Origin: Monosporascus cannonballus
Taxonomy: Eukaryota > Ascomycota > Sordariomycetes > Xylariales
NCBI GenBank assembly: GCA_004154925.1
Contig: QJNS01000113.1
Coordinates: forward strand, 186,001 to 250,000
Direction: 5' to 3'
DNA: 64,000 nucleotides
In this document: positions 24,365-34,853 of the stretch, piece by piece
Layout: each line of letters begins with the position of its first letter
Position numbering within the stretch: position 1 is the first letter of the stretch
Position numbers and translations under genes: made by a program
The notes under the pieces: model-generated
Database searches by the model: none
What the model was told of the DNA's origin: nothing
The model's input: only the letters and a program-made list of their open reading frames with translations

Positions 24365-24487
24365 ATGGAATCTTAAGGCGCTTTATTCAACAAGGAAGAC
24401 GGTGGCCACTCGGCTGTCGCTAAGCCAAGTCCCTGCCCTTTTGGGCTTGTTCACGTTATGATAACGGACGAAATGATGCATACTTGA
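24365..24487 (+). pseudogene. Probable relic of a paralogue of the first gene (1-1526)
   Basis: The frame ATG GAA TCT TAA, then GALFNKEDGGHSAVAKPS and PFGL, parallels the start of the first gene in the window (SLFNKDGGNSAGASRSPFSL). The best stretch is 24383-24448, where TTCAACAAGGAAGACGG faces TTCAACAAGGACGGGGG. A TAA at 24374-24376 and a TGA at 24485-24487 bracket it and no continuation is found. I infer a decayed partial duplicate; the match is short and could be fortuitous. Confidence 0.4.
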
Positions 24488-25075
24488 CCGGACGGGTCTC
24501 GATCGCGAAGATCATGGACCACGAATAAGCGCTGTGAAGCTGGTAGGCCCGCATTCTGCATATTTGCATAATGCATTTGTGATAGAACAGTCTCTGCTTA
24601 GATATCGTCTGTACATTGTATTCTTCACAATGAACGTCCCTTACGAACTAAGGACGCCAATTTGAAGTCGTAGCGTTCAGAACATTCAAATAGGGGGGCG
24701 ATTCCTAGGACCTTCTTCATCCGATATACTCCCGCTCAATCCTGGTCGAGTTACGGACCCCAGCAAGAAATGTGGAGTATCCATCCTTAACCGTGGACAG
24801 TGTCGGTAGTTAATGTCTGTTTTAATAACGAGGACGATTTTCGTTGCACTCCTCTCTGATACAAGATCCATAGTCTTTACTTATATGAACTAGGAAAACT
24901 CACCTGTCAAAATAAGCCATCCCGGCGTTCGCCCATTCTGTTAGGAAACCGGATGTCCGTGGCGGAGGTATCCTGGAACGAACGGGCTTGGGAAAGTTGT
25001 GTGACGCCAGGGAAGCGGACACCAACCGAACACTTAAGACAAGCGCTTTCTTTTCCACCACTCCTTCCATAACAC
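24488..25075. other. Intergenic, upstream region of the Dabb gene
   Basis: No gene is recognised. The minus-strand frame 24900-25286 overlaps the Dabb first exon and is taken as chance. Confidence 0.5.
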
Positions 25076-25083
25076 TATAAAAA
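25076..25083 (+). promoter_or_regulatory. TATA-like box of the Dabb gene
   Basis: TATAAAAA lies 82-89 bases before ATG 25165, a plausible distance for a short-leader fungal promoter. Confidence 0.45.
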
Positions 25084-25164
25084 TCAACAGACCTCGCAAT
25101 TTTTTCGAGTTTAACATACCAAAGGCAGAAAACCTTCGAGTAACCCACGCACGAAGCTACCATA

Positions 25165-25797
25165 ATGGCTAACGGCATCCACCGAGTCACCTTGTTCAAG
25201 GTCCCGAGTCCCGAGGGCCAGCAGAAGCTTATCGAGGCGTTCAAAGAGATGCAAACAGGTTTGAAGAAGGTAACTTCCCATACCACCTACTCGTTCGTGG
25301 TCAACATCTTCGACAGTCCTCCGGAGCTCCTCTCCTGTAGACGGACCCTAGCGCCGCATTACCCCACTGCCCCCGGAACACCCCCATCTCCTTTCCATCA
25401 GCCGCACCATCCACCCCCCTATGGTGGCCGGTCTGTCCCTGCTATTCTGACATATGCCTGTTGATCAATTTGAAATGCACCACCTACCTCCACTTTTTAT
25501 TCTTCCACAGCAGAGAAATCGCTGACCACCAGCCACAAACAGGACGGCAAGCCCTACATCCTCTCTCTAAGCGTCGGCCAGGCGGCCGACGACCCGCGGA
25601 GCCAGGGCTGGACCGTAGTGGCCCAGACCAAGTTCGCAAGCCTAGACGACATGCGTTACTATGACGAGCAGGACGAGGCGCACGCGGCGCTCAGGGAGAA
25701 GGCCAAGGGGTATGGCATCGCCGGCGGACCGGCGGGGGTTCTGACGGTTTATTTCGAGGCTAGTGTGAGCTCCGGAGGTTCTGAGTTCGCATTCTGA
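25165..25797 (+). CDS. Stress-response A/B barrel (Dabb) domain protein, two exons
   Basis: Exon 1 is 25165-25269 (35 codons, MANGIHRVTLFKVPSPEGQQ ... GLKK). Exon 2 is 25543-25797 (DGKPYILSLSVGQAADDPRS ... SEFAF, stop TGA). The intron 25270-25542 begins GTAACT and ends AACAG; splicing keeps phase 0 and yields LKKDGKPYILS. Reading on without splicing reaches a stop after about 65 unrelated residues. The 119-residue product is one Dabb domain: the first strand has IHRVTLFK, the middle has WTVVAQTKFASLDDMRYYDE, and the end is GVLTVYFEA. Dabb proteins form dimeric ferredoxin-like barrels; members range from stress-induced proteins to small cyclases, so the reaction cannot be named. It lies alone between spacers with the next gene convergent. 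Confidence 0.85.
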
Positions 25798-26125
25798 AGG
25801 CAGAGAGGCGCGGTGGTTGGTGGTGCAGTTGTATGGCAGCCTCTATCTAGCTCGGCCGAATATCGTTCACGGCACGTATTGATCCTTATGGTAGACCATG
25901 CTCCCTATAAAGAGGATCACGGATTCCTAATTTAGTGGTAAGAAGTCACATCAAGATGTCAGTCATCTAAATAAAAAAAAAACAAAAAAAAGATCAGAAT
26001 TTCGCGGTGATCTAAAGGTGGTCGTGTCTTAATTGGATCCACACGGCAAAGCGGGTAATGGGGCAACAACGTGCCCGGGCTCCGAGTGGTTCTAGGGCTC
26101 TATGTCTACCCACAGAAGCCATCAC
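25798..26125. other. Convergent 3' intergenic spacer
   Basis: Lies between the stop codons of the Dabb gene and the minus-strand gene 26126-26872. It contains an A-rich tract at about 25970-25991. No gene. Confidence 0.6.
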
Positions 26126-26872
26126 TCAGGGGTAATAATGGGTAACTGTAACAGGTAAGGTTAACTCTTCTAACCCGGCAGCCTTGAAAACGTTCGTGAT
26201 GATGTTTTTAGACTCCTCATAAGACTCCTGAAGCTCCAGCGTCGCTCCCGTATGCCTTCCCGCCTCCTCCAACGCAAGTAGCCAGTACCCGATAGTCTCC
26301 ATGCAGTTGTAGAATTCGAACTCCGTCTGGGTAGATAACGCCAGGTCGTCCGCGTCCAGCTCTCGAAAGAGTGCGATGTCGGCGCTCTGCATGTACGTCA
26401 CGATCTTGGCCTTGCTAACGGTGTGGCTGCAATTCCACGCTACGGCGAGACGTGGAGCATCTTCCGGCTCGTTGAATATGAGCTTCAGCTCGGCGAGGGC
26501 CGAGCCGAGAGCCTCCGACTCCTGCTCGGTCGTGTCGGGGTCGCCTAGACGCTCCACAAGTGCGTGATAATCAATCCTCAGCCGAGAACCCCAGGCGGTC
26601 ATGGACCTGAGCACTTCCTCCCAGTATGGGCTGACGGCTGAGCACACCTGGCGCCTTAGGTCGTCAATCGCGGCTTGCGTCGCGGCTATATTTCGCTCGT
26701 AGTCGTCGTTCAAGAATAACCCTTTATATGCCTCGAATACGTCGGCGCGGGCTACGACTATACAGTGGAGCCTCTCGTACGTTTCCACCAATAAGTCCAC
26801 GGTGTCTTCTGGGTATATGGCGATTTCTGTCCGTACTCTCGGAGATGAACGGTCCTCAGGACCGCGAGACAT
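26126..26872 (-). CDS. Unrecognised 248-residue acidic helical protein
   Basis: An intact frame from ATG at 26872 (MSRGPEDRSSPRVRTEIAIY) to TAA at 26126. The frame stays open 26 codons further upstream, but that stretch has no ATG, so 26872 is the start. A TATA box about 100 bases upstream (26972-26979) fits. The protein is rich in Glu, Ala and Leu, predicted largely alpha-helical, with no signal peptide, membrane segment or catalytic motif that I recognise. Stretches such as LVETYERLHCIVVARADVFE and EFEFYNCMETIGYWLLALEE look like amphipathic helices. Codon use matches the neighbours and no lesion is seen. I assign no function. Confidence 0.75.
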   Translation of the reverse strand: MSRGPEDRSSPRVRTEIAIYPEDTVDLLVETYERLHCIVVARADVFEAYKGLFLNDDYERNIAATQAAIDDLRRQVCSAVSPYWEEVLRSMTAWGSRLRIDYHALVERLGDPDTTEQESEALGSALAELKLIFNEPEDAPRLAVAWNCSHTVSKAKIVTYMQSADIALFRELDADDLALSTQTEFEFYNCMETIGYWLLALEEAGRHTGATLELQESYEESKNIITNVFKAAGLEELTLPVTVTHYYP

Positions 26873-26971
26873 GATACTGGTGATGCAGCTGTTTGTGTTG
26901 AGAATCTGATGTGGAATGGGAATGGGAGTGGTAGTTTTGGTTTTCGCCAAGCTTTATGACGGCCGTCTGGC

Positions 26972-26979
26972 CTTATATA
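26972..26979 (-). promoter_or_regulatory. TATA box upstream of 26126-26872 gene
   Basis: Minus-strand TATATAAG lies 100 bases before the ATG at 26872. Its position argues against translation from the open codons near 26950. Confidence 0.5.
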
Positions 26980-27186
26980 TCGAGGTCACTTGCATGCAGT
27001 CCTGATAGGAGGCAATGCTTTGAAGCCTAATGTGCCATGCTCTCGCCTCCAGGTTCCAGGTACACTATGAATCCTCCGGGACAAGGCCGCAGAGGCTAGT
27101 TTGGGTTGGCTTTTTAGGTCCCGGTCAACGTTAAATACTACAAGATCGCCATGTTTGCGCTACATACTCTCCATAACGAGGGAGAA

Positions 27187-28740
27187 TCATCTAGGAGCGA
27201 GGGACTCATTCGTGTCTCCCTTCTCCCCCTTCTCCCCTTGGCGCAAATCCCCAGAGCTTGTCTCATAAGACTCCGTCTCGGGATATTTGGCAAGGGTCCG
27301 CTTATCGAGCCACTGCACGACAGCGACCATGCCGAGCATGACGGCGACGGCGACGATCATGGCAATGCAGCCGTTGCGCCAGTAGGGGGCGTCGGAGGCC
27401 GGGTAGAGCGCGATGCCCCAGAACGTGTAGAGGGACGTGGTCGCAGCGTTCATGGCGTACAGGATGACGGCGCGCGTTGCGTCATCGCCGCCGCGCTGGC
27501 AGATAATGTTGGCCCAGCCAAAGGACACCGGGTTGACGATGTACGACGTCCCCGCCAGGTAGTAGGCGAAGAAGGTTGCGGCGAACGGCAGCCCGGGGAC
27601 GAGCAGCATGACGGCCGTGACGAGCTGCAGCAGCGACACCAAGACCCCCATGGGCACGCGCCGCCCCGTCGCATCGATGTGCGCGGCCGCGAGGAAATTG
27701 GACACAATGCCGACGGCCTGCACGCCGAGCGGGTACCGGTTGATCTGCGACTGGCTGAAGTGCTCGCGGTGCTCGCCCATCCACAGCAGGAACAGGTTCT
27801 GCAGGGTGAAGGCCTCGAGGGCGCCGCTGACGACGGTGAAGAAACACAGAATGTAGAGCGCGGGCGAGGCGAAGACGCGCTTGGCCAGCGAGCAGGGGCT
27901 GATGTCGTGGCCGTCCTCCCTCTTGGGCGGAAGCCGGGCGAGTGCGAGCTCGCGCTCGGCCTTGTTGAGCCAGCGGGCCTCCGTGGCCTCTGGGACATCA
28001 GGGAAGCAGAAGAACCCCGCGGCGGCCACGGGGCACGTTATGATGCCGTTAATGAGAAACAACCACTGCCAGCCGGCGAGTCCGGAGTAGCCCTCCATAC
28101 CCTCGTAGATTGCGGCCGTAAGAATGCCAGCGAACATGGAGCCGGCCTGGCCCGACGCCGTGAAGATGGCGGTGCGCTTGGCGATCTCGCGCGACTTGTA
28201 CCAGCTGCCGATGACGTACATAGTGCCGGAGTAAGTGCTCGCCTCGGCTACGCCCTGCAGGAAGCGCACGGCGCACAGCTGCGGGTACGTGCGGCAGGCC
28301 GCCGTCAGCGTCGTCAGCGCGGCCCAGGCCAGCGCCATGGAGGGCAGCCAGATGCGCGGCGCCACCTTCTGGAGGATGATGCCGTGCGGCACCTGCCCGA
28401 CGACGGACCCAGCCGTGAACATGGCCAGGATGACGTTGTACTCGCGGCCCACGATCCCTAGATCCTCCCTGAGGCCCGCCACATAGGCGTTGGCGAACGC
28501 CGCCCGGTCCAGGTAGTTGAAGAAGTAGGTGAGGCAGCAGTACGTCAGGATAAAGAAGTCTTCGGTAGAGGGGATTACTCAGTTAGCAATGCAATGTGAG
28601 GAAATCGCGAGTTTGTGGGTTCCCGCGGCGCACCAACCGAGCTTCCGGACCAGCCATCTTTCTTCCTTGTTCTTCGCCTCGTCGCTGAGGAATAGCGTCC
28701 GCACTCTGCGGGCGAGCGAGGGTCGTTCTTGTACCCCCAT
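27187..28740 (-). CDS. MFS transporter, anion:cation symporter (allantoate/vitamin permease-like) type, two exons
   Basis: Exon 1 is 28740-28638 (ATG, MGVQERPSLARRVRTLFLSD to KEERWLVRKL). Exon 2 is 28559-27187. The 78-nt intron 28637-28560 has GT at its start, a GCTAAC branch-like site, and ends AAG. Splicing gives RKLDFFILTYCC then YFFNYLDR, the usual first helix of fungal allantoate/vitamin-permease-like MFS proteins. The product is 491 residues. Recognisable features: LDR before ANAYVAGLREDLG, the loop-2/3 region (GSVVGQVPHGIILQKVAPR), RFLQGVAEASTYSGTMYVIG in helix 4, SWYKSREIAKRTAI in loop 4/5, and NPVSFGWANIICQ in the second half. The Lys/Glu-rich tail is cytosolic. It is predicted to be a plasma-membrane proton-coupled carrier of an organic anion or vitamin; substrate unknown. 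No lesion is seen. Confidence 0.9.
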
Positions 28741-29949
28741 CTTCAGATCTGGTTTCAACGATAGGATCTCTCAGTGGGGATATAGACCAAGGGAGGCGGA
28801 AGGTCATATGCTTTTAAAGACTCCAGCATAGGCCTCCGGGGCCGACCCGCCAGTGAGAATTTTGAGTCTGGCGACTGTCCCGCTCCCTCTTACTTAGAAC
28901 GTCTACCAAACGTTGCCAAGAAGTAGTGAAGCCTTTTAAGCGGAGCTGCGATGCTCATGATAGGCCCGAAAAAGGCGCCAATAGTCCCCGCTAAGGGCTA
29001 AGGAGAAGGAGAAAGTCAAGGGATTACCGAAAAAAGTAATTGGTGTCCCTTTTCCGGGGCTGGTGTATACGATTGGCCCTCTTCCCCGACGGACCCAGCT
29101 ACGCGATATCTATCCTTTCAAGTTGCCATAATAAGTCGCACCGCTTACGTTACACAACCAGGTTGATAATGTAGTGCGCGACGAGGTATGCTGGCCTTGA
29201 TACAACGCGGACTTCGGCAAGCTGATAGCACATCGACTATAGTATACGAAAAGGAGTAACGCATCTCTTAAGAATGTCATTCGATATGCGTTGCACTAAT
29301 TACCATTAATAAAGTCTTACCACGGGCGCTTTCTGTATGCACCAGTTATCCATCCAACTCATCATCAACATCGGGCTTTAAATTTCACTTGCCTGTGCTG
29401 TAATTCTCAGAAAAGTGGGAGACAGCTGTCTACCGGCCCATGAGTTCTATCTATGCGAAGAGATAGTTATTACAGAGGCCGGCAGGAAGGGACCTGGAAA
29501 ACACTGAAACTCCTAACTATGATCATCTACGGGGGAGTATCGCTAGAGGCTCTCTAGGGAGTTAGATGCAGTAACGGTGGCGCTGATAACGCAGATGTCC
29601 TTCTCGTCTAAAATGATATTGCTCGTTGCTGTCAGATCCTGAAGTGCCGAAAAATGTGAGGCCCCACACTACGGCGGGACACTATCAGGTCTTAAATCTC
29701 ACAGTTGCCTAGTAGTACTAATAGTTGTAATCGTCCTTGAAGCGCCCTCCCCAAAGAAGATCAAAAGAGTAAGATACCGTGTCTCATCCTCTCGTGCAAG
29801 AAGCTTTCCCTATTTTTGTAAAACGCAAAACCTCAGAATTTCCTAGTCCGCAAATGCTGGCGTTCGATGCCATGGGACTAGGTGTCCGAATGCGCATTTC
29901 CTTCCCCTTGTGCTCCCCATCCGCTGTTTGGGTGCCCCTCCCCATAAGC
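28741..29949. other. Intergenic between MFS promoter and kinase 3' end
   Basis: Contains the MFS upstream region and the kinase 3' flank. No gene recognised; plus-strand frame 29779-30195 overlaps the kinase receiver domain and is its shadow. Confidence 0.55.
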
Positions 29950-32900
29950 CTAAGCCTCCTTCAGCGCTCGTACTACGTTCGTCATCTTGTCGATCAACTC
30001 CGGCATCCTGAATGGCTTCACGAGCACATCGTCACATCCGGCGGCCTTCGCCTTCAGAATCTGCTCCGCTCGCGCATTAGCGCTAACGGCCACGATGGGA
30101 ATCCGGGACCCGGCAAGTTGACCCGCCCGCTCCATCTCTCTTATGTTGCGCGTGCACGTGAGACCGTCCATCGACGGCATCTCGATGTCCATTAGTATCA
30201 AATCCAAGGGGAAATCGCCGCCGGCCCGAGTCGTCCGCTGAAGCTTTTCTAGCGCCTCCAACCCGTGGTTGGCCACTTCAACTTCGTACCCATGCTCGAG
30301 GAGCCCGCGCCGCGAGATCTGTTGGTTAATGAGATTGTCCTCAACAATTAACACACCCTTGATATGAACCTCGACCGGCGCGGTCTCTGTCTCAAACACC
30401 TCGGGATTCCCAGCGCTCGGACTCGAATGAGTACGGCTACGTGACAATCGCATAAGATTCTCAACAACGTCAACGGCGGCCTTGGCGTCTCGGAGAGACT
30501 CCGCACTAGGCGTGTGCGCTTCAATGTAGAACGCGAAAGTAGATCCGTGGCCAGGTCGAGACGCAACGCCAATCGCACCATTCTGCATCTCCGTGAGTTG
30601 ACGACTAATGAACAGTCCGAGCCCCGATCCCCCATATTTGACATGTGTTTTCGCGCTGGCTTGAGAGAATCGTTGAAACAGAGTAGACATCTCCTCTTCT
30701 GTAATTCCTTGGCCTGTGTCGGTGACCTTGAACATTAGATAGATCCGGTTCTCTTCTGGGACTGACGGCAGTTTCTGCGCATCGTCCAAGGAGATGGCTC
30801 CTGGGGGGATGAAACGGACTGACGAGGCCCCTTCTTTAGGACGAGTCTTCGAAGCGCTCATCTCTACGGAGACGTTCCTAGCTGTCACGTCTTTGGTGAA
30901 CTTCAACGCGTTTGTGAGAAGGTTGATTAGTACTTGCTTCAACCGCGAGGGATCAAGGTCAAGGAAGTCGATATCAAGATCGTGATATGATTGGTCTACT
31001 TTCATGGTTAAGTTGATATCAACCCGACGAGCTTCCACCTCAAACATCTTGAACGCTTGGCGCACGACCTGGATTGGGTTCACCGTAGTCGGGGTCACGG
31101 TGAGGAGATTTGAGTCAAGTTTTGACATTGTGAGGATGTCATCAACTATACGCTTCTGGTGCGCAGCACAGGCAACGATAATCTCTGCACCCTCTATGCC
31201 ATCTTTGAGTAGGTTGATGCCGGAGGAGTTTGCAGTAGTACCACAGCCAGTAGTGCTTGGCCCATTGGCGTTATTGTTAACATGTGTTTCGACAAGTTCC
31301 TGAGCTTTCGTAAGAGACGCAATAATAGTATCGGCAGCCTGGACGATGGCACTCAGAGGGTTCCGCATCTCATGCGAAGTAATATCGATGAAGTTTTCCT
31401 ACCCCGTTTACCGAAGTCAGCGGCGGACAAATATGAAAATTTCGGTAAATGACGCCGAGAACCATCTATAGTGTCCTGGCTAAGGATATGGTAATATTGT
31501 CTTCTGGCAAGGCGCGATACAACGACGTTGGATGCTTACCTGCTGGCGTTTCGACTCGATAGCTTCGTGCTTTCGCTGCCGTTCTCTCTCAAGTTGCCAC
31601 CTTTGCAAGGAAACGTCGCTGAGACAGCCGGTAAAGGACTGGATAGCACCTTCAGAATTGCGGACGGGCATGAACGTCGCAACGACACATCGAGGGGCTG
31701 AGATCGCATCACCAGCGCTATCTGTTGCTACCCACGTCGTCTTCAGCCGAATCTCTGTAGTCTCTGTCTTCCCTCCTTTAATAAGCTCAGCTAGGGTTTG
31801 CTGGAGATTTGGGTAATCAGCGTCGACAACACAGTCACTGAAGGGCTTGATTATTGTCTGGCTCAAATCCGCCTTCTCGATGCCACACATCTCGTAGAAA
31901 ACCTTATTAGCCGAGATCAATCGGCCTTCCAAGTCCATATCGTATAGTCCGACGGTCGCGAATTCCGCCATTCGCTTCAGATGCTCGGCTTGCTGAGCCC
32001 TTCTAATCGCTTCTTCGGCGGCTTTCTTATGAAGGGTGATGTCGGTCAAACAGGCGAGAACTTGACTGAAACTTCCATCTGGGCCGTGTTCAGCTTTTAG
32101 AGATGCTAGCACATGCCGCTCTCCTCCGTCGTCCAACTCTAGGTCCAACCCGGCTCTCTCAAGGCTTGGGGAACTTCCTTTTGGTTGTTGCAACGGGAAT
32201 TTGTCGTCTGACGACCTACGTACCCGAAACTCGATCGTTATAGAGAGGTTCCTCCGCAACTCATCGTACGCGCGCCGCACAGTCGGCTGATCCTCCTCAA
32301 CGACACAAGCAAGGAATGCCTCGGGGGTTACTGGAGCCGTTTTCGGTTGGCCAGTTATGCGATGCCAAGAGTCATTGGCGAAGGTGAACCTGCCCTGACA
32401 ATCACTGAAATACATCCCGATAGGGATGAACTCGGCGATGCATTGGAACTTTTGCGTAGTTTCATCGACCTCTTTAGTTCGCGATTCAAGCTTTTCCTGC
32501 AGCTTAGCCCGGTCGTAGGCCGCCTGCTCGACCATATTACGGCCTCTGCGAGCTTCCTCCTCAAGCAGCACCGTGGCTGCCAGTGTCGAGGCTAGCTTTT
32601 GATTAAGCAAGGATATGTACTGTTTATAACCATTGTCATACGGTCGGCGCGGGTTCAGTCCAAGAAGAAGAAGCGCCGTTACATACTCGTCTTTGGTTGG
32701 TAGTATCGGGAAGATCACAGCCTCGCGGCAGGGATTCCCGAAGCCACGCCAGTTCAGTCCATCTAGTAGAGATTCTGGCAAGGTGCCATCTTTAGTCTGA
32801 AGTAGTATGGGGCTACGCAAGTCTATTGCTTCCCTGAATGCCGAGCACAAGCCTCCGTCGCCTTCGCTAAGAGAGATAGTTGGCGGGATAAGCGGGTGGC

Positions 32901-34101
32901 CATCTGGAACGCCAAGGTTACCCTCCAATCGGCAGGTCTTTCTAGGGTCAGAGCTGCCGGCGCCATCGTTAACCGAGTATAAGATAGCAAGAGGAACGTC
33001 GTAACTGGGTCTCACGGCCTCGAGGTTTTGAAACAACTTCGCCCAATACGACTTAACGTCACGTGCCGTAACCAGCGTATCGCCCAGTTCAACCAGCATA
33101 TTCGTGCGTCTTTCCCAGAGTCGGCTCAAAGTCGTGTCAACAAGCGCGTGTATGAAGCCGAGGCATCTTTTGTTCTCGGTGATGGGAACGATGGTCCACT
33201 TGAGATATGTTTCTACCAGAGTCCCATCCGGATTTTCTACAAAGACGCACCATTCCGGGTCATCTTTAGAAGATTGCCTGGAAGCGCTCGCCTGCATATT
33301 CTGCTTCAGCTCACCGTAGAAGTACGGCCATACATCGTCGACCGGCCGGCCTAACAGACTGGAAGGCTTGGCGGCACATAGTTTGCGACTAAAGGCTTCG
33401 TTGTACAGAGTTGTCAGCCCGTTCCCCCAATAGATAGCTATCGGGCGCGAGTCGGCCAAAATCTGGTTGAACGAATGATGAAGTAACGCGGGCCAGCTGC
33501 TGGCCGGGCCGAGTGGGGTGGATGCCCAGTCGAAGCTGTTGACGGTGTCAACAAAAGGCTCCTGCTCTCGCGTGAAGTCTGGGAGGATCCAGCTCTTGGC
33601 TAAGTCACCATCAACAAGAGGCTCGGTTGTAGTAGTATGCAAGAGGCTGCCGCTGGTCTCACGTCGGTGATGAAGACGAAGTCCGGGCAGATCACCTTCA
33701 GGCGGAGGCGACTGATTGTTGCCGCCAACAACAACCCACCTGTTATTGACCACCGATCGTGTCCAGTAATTGCTCATGAATGTGATACTGGTCCGGGGTG
33801 AAGACCGACCATTAGGATAAAGTTGTGCACCGCCGCTCCTGATCCAAGACCAAAAGCCTCCGTCACGCGGCTGAGAAATACCATCCAAGCCATCATATAG
33901 AGTACCGTCGGCTCTTAAAGCCGGATTCGCGTAGACGATAGCTAGAGCTTGGGGGGATTCGGGTTGTGGGGAGGAGAGAGCTTGGGGCAGGGCGGCGATA
34001 AAGGTCGGTCGGGGATCAACTTCGAGCAACTCAATAACATCGATGTCGGGGGCATGCGGACACATTCTACCAGAGAGCTCGGCGGAGGTTGACGTCGACA
34101 T
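29950..34101 (-). CDS. Hybrid histidine kinase with PAS repeats and C-terminal receiver
   Basis: Exon 1 is 34101-31540 and exon 2 is 31398-29950. The 141-nt intron 31539-31399 begins GTAAGC and ends GGTAG, and joins KRQQ to ENFIDITSHEMRNPLSAI. From ATG 34101 the protein is 1336 residues. The frame is open three codons further, but that first codon is TTG. Domains: a PAS-like sensor region (about 185-325: WASTPLGPASSWP, IYWGNGLTTLYNEAF); a GAF-like region (about 330-515); PAS domains at about 550-690 and 710-835; HisKA with phospho-accepting His863; an HATPase with N box (LINLLTNALKF) and G boxes (DTGQGI, GGSGLGL); a receiver domain (about 1198-1330) with acidic Asp1208, phospho-acceptor Asp1258 (LILMDIEMP) and Lys1315. 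All catalytic residues are present. Such kinases pass phosphate through a histidine phosphotransfer protein to response regulators. There is no membrane segment, so it is probably cytosolic. The ATG lies about 490 bases from a RIP-mutated copia element. Confidence 0.93.
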
Positions 34102-34595
34102 CGACGTCAATGGTGATCATAGCAAGAGCTAAGGATCTGCACTAGAGTTAGGTAGGGGCCCCGGCTGCGAGCGATGCATTCTAGTTAGGCGACGAGCAGG
34201 ACCAAGTTTTCGGGAACCGGTTGACCCTTGCCGCTTGCGGGCCTGATACCTGTTTTTGGCAAAACGCGGCCAAGACCGAGAGATGGGATGGGTTCCGTGC
34301 TACACCAAATACGCAAGGATTCCTGGCCAAGTCAGTCGGGAAATAGGAGACTACTACATATGCACCTATTACATGTAATAGTCTGGGGTAGCGGGGCGAA
34401 GGAAGGAGACGCAAGAGGGGTAAACAGCTGCAAGATAAATCGTTCCGCGAAGTCTTAACCGATCCTAAAATTTTAGATCAGGAGAGCGACACTCATTTTG
34501 CAGAGGAAGGGTGGGGGGGTTTTCCGCCAGCCCGTACCCGCCGAACTGGATAATAACAAAGCTACGTATCACATTTGCGCCGAATGAACAGATCC
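34102..34595. other. Kinase upstream region, truncated by copia insertion
   Basis: About 490 bases of ordinary composition lie between the kinase ATG and the first LTR base. It must hold the kinase promoter unless transcription starts inside the transposon. No clear TATA box is seen. Confidence 0.5.
34591..34595. repeat. Likely target-site duplication of the copia element, left copy
   Basis: GATCC directly precedes the 5' LTR; GATCT follows the 3' LTR at 53114-53118. The single difference is a C-to-T transition. Confidence 0.6.
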
Positions 34596-34746
34596 TGTCA
34601 GCTAGTTGGGGGGTGCGGAGCGCTCCCCATATACGGAAAGGTCCCATACTGATCGGCTCATATATGTTCCGTGGCTAAGCTACTTAAAGTTGTACGCGTG
34701 CGATAGCACTTACAACTTAGCTAAATTAAATAACATAACTGATGTC
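34596..34746 (+). repeat. Copia 5' LTR, first 151 bp
   Basis: Aligns with 52949-53099 of the 3' LTR, including CTAAGCTACTTAAAGTTGTA. It has kept GC-rich sequence, whereas the 3' LTR shows G-to-A and C-to-T changes. The last 5 bases (ATGTC, 34742-34746) are duplicated at 47771-47775 as ATGTG. Confidence 0.8.
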
Positions 34747-34853
34747 TGTCGGCTAGCAGGGGGTGCTCTAGCACCCCATATACGGAAGATTCCCTCTGAT
34801 CGGAACATATATGTTCCGGGACTAGATCACCTTAAAGTGCAGTGCGCGTTCTA
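34747..34853 (+). repeat. First 107 bp of a second, related copia-type LTR
   Basis: Begins TGTCGGCTAGCAGGGGGTGC and shares with the outer LTR the blocks CCCCATATACGGAA, CTGATCGG and CATATATGTTCCG. It stops resembling the LTR at TTCTA (34849-34853). The remaining 56 bp of such an LTR are at 47715-47770, giving 163 bp in all against 165 bp for the outer LTR. Confidence 0.65.
34801..34818. repeat. 18-bp perfect palindrome in LTR
   Basis: CGGAACATATATGTTCCG reads the same on both strands. The outer LTRs keep only half of it (CTCATATATGTTCCG). Confidence 0.8.

Noticed and set aside
27151..28461. A 436-codon open frame on the plus strand
   Set aside because: It lies exactly antisense to the MFS transporter, whose GC-rich third positions remove stops from the other strand. 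Its product is low-complexity Arg/Gly/Glu with no domain.
19099..28740. Secondary-metabolite gene cluster (enoyl reductase plus transporter)
   Set aside because: No polyketide synthase, NRPS, terpene cyclase, P450 or pathway-specific regulator is present, and the genes are separated by long spacers.
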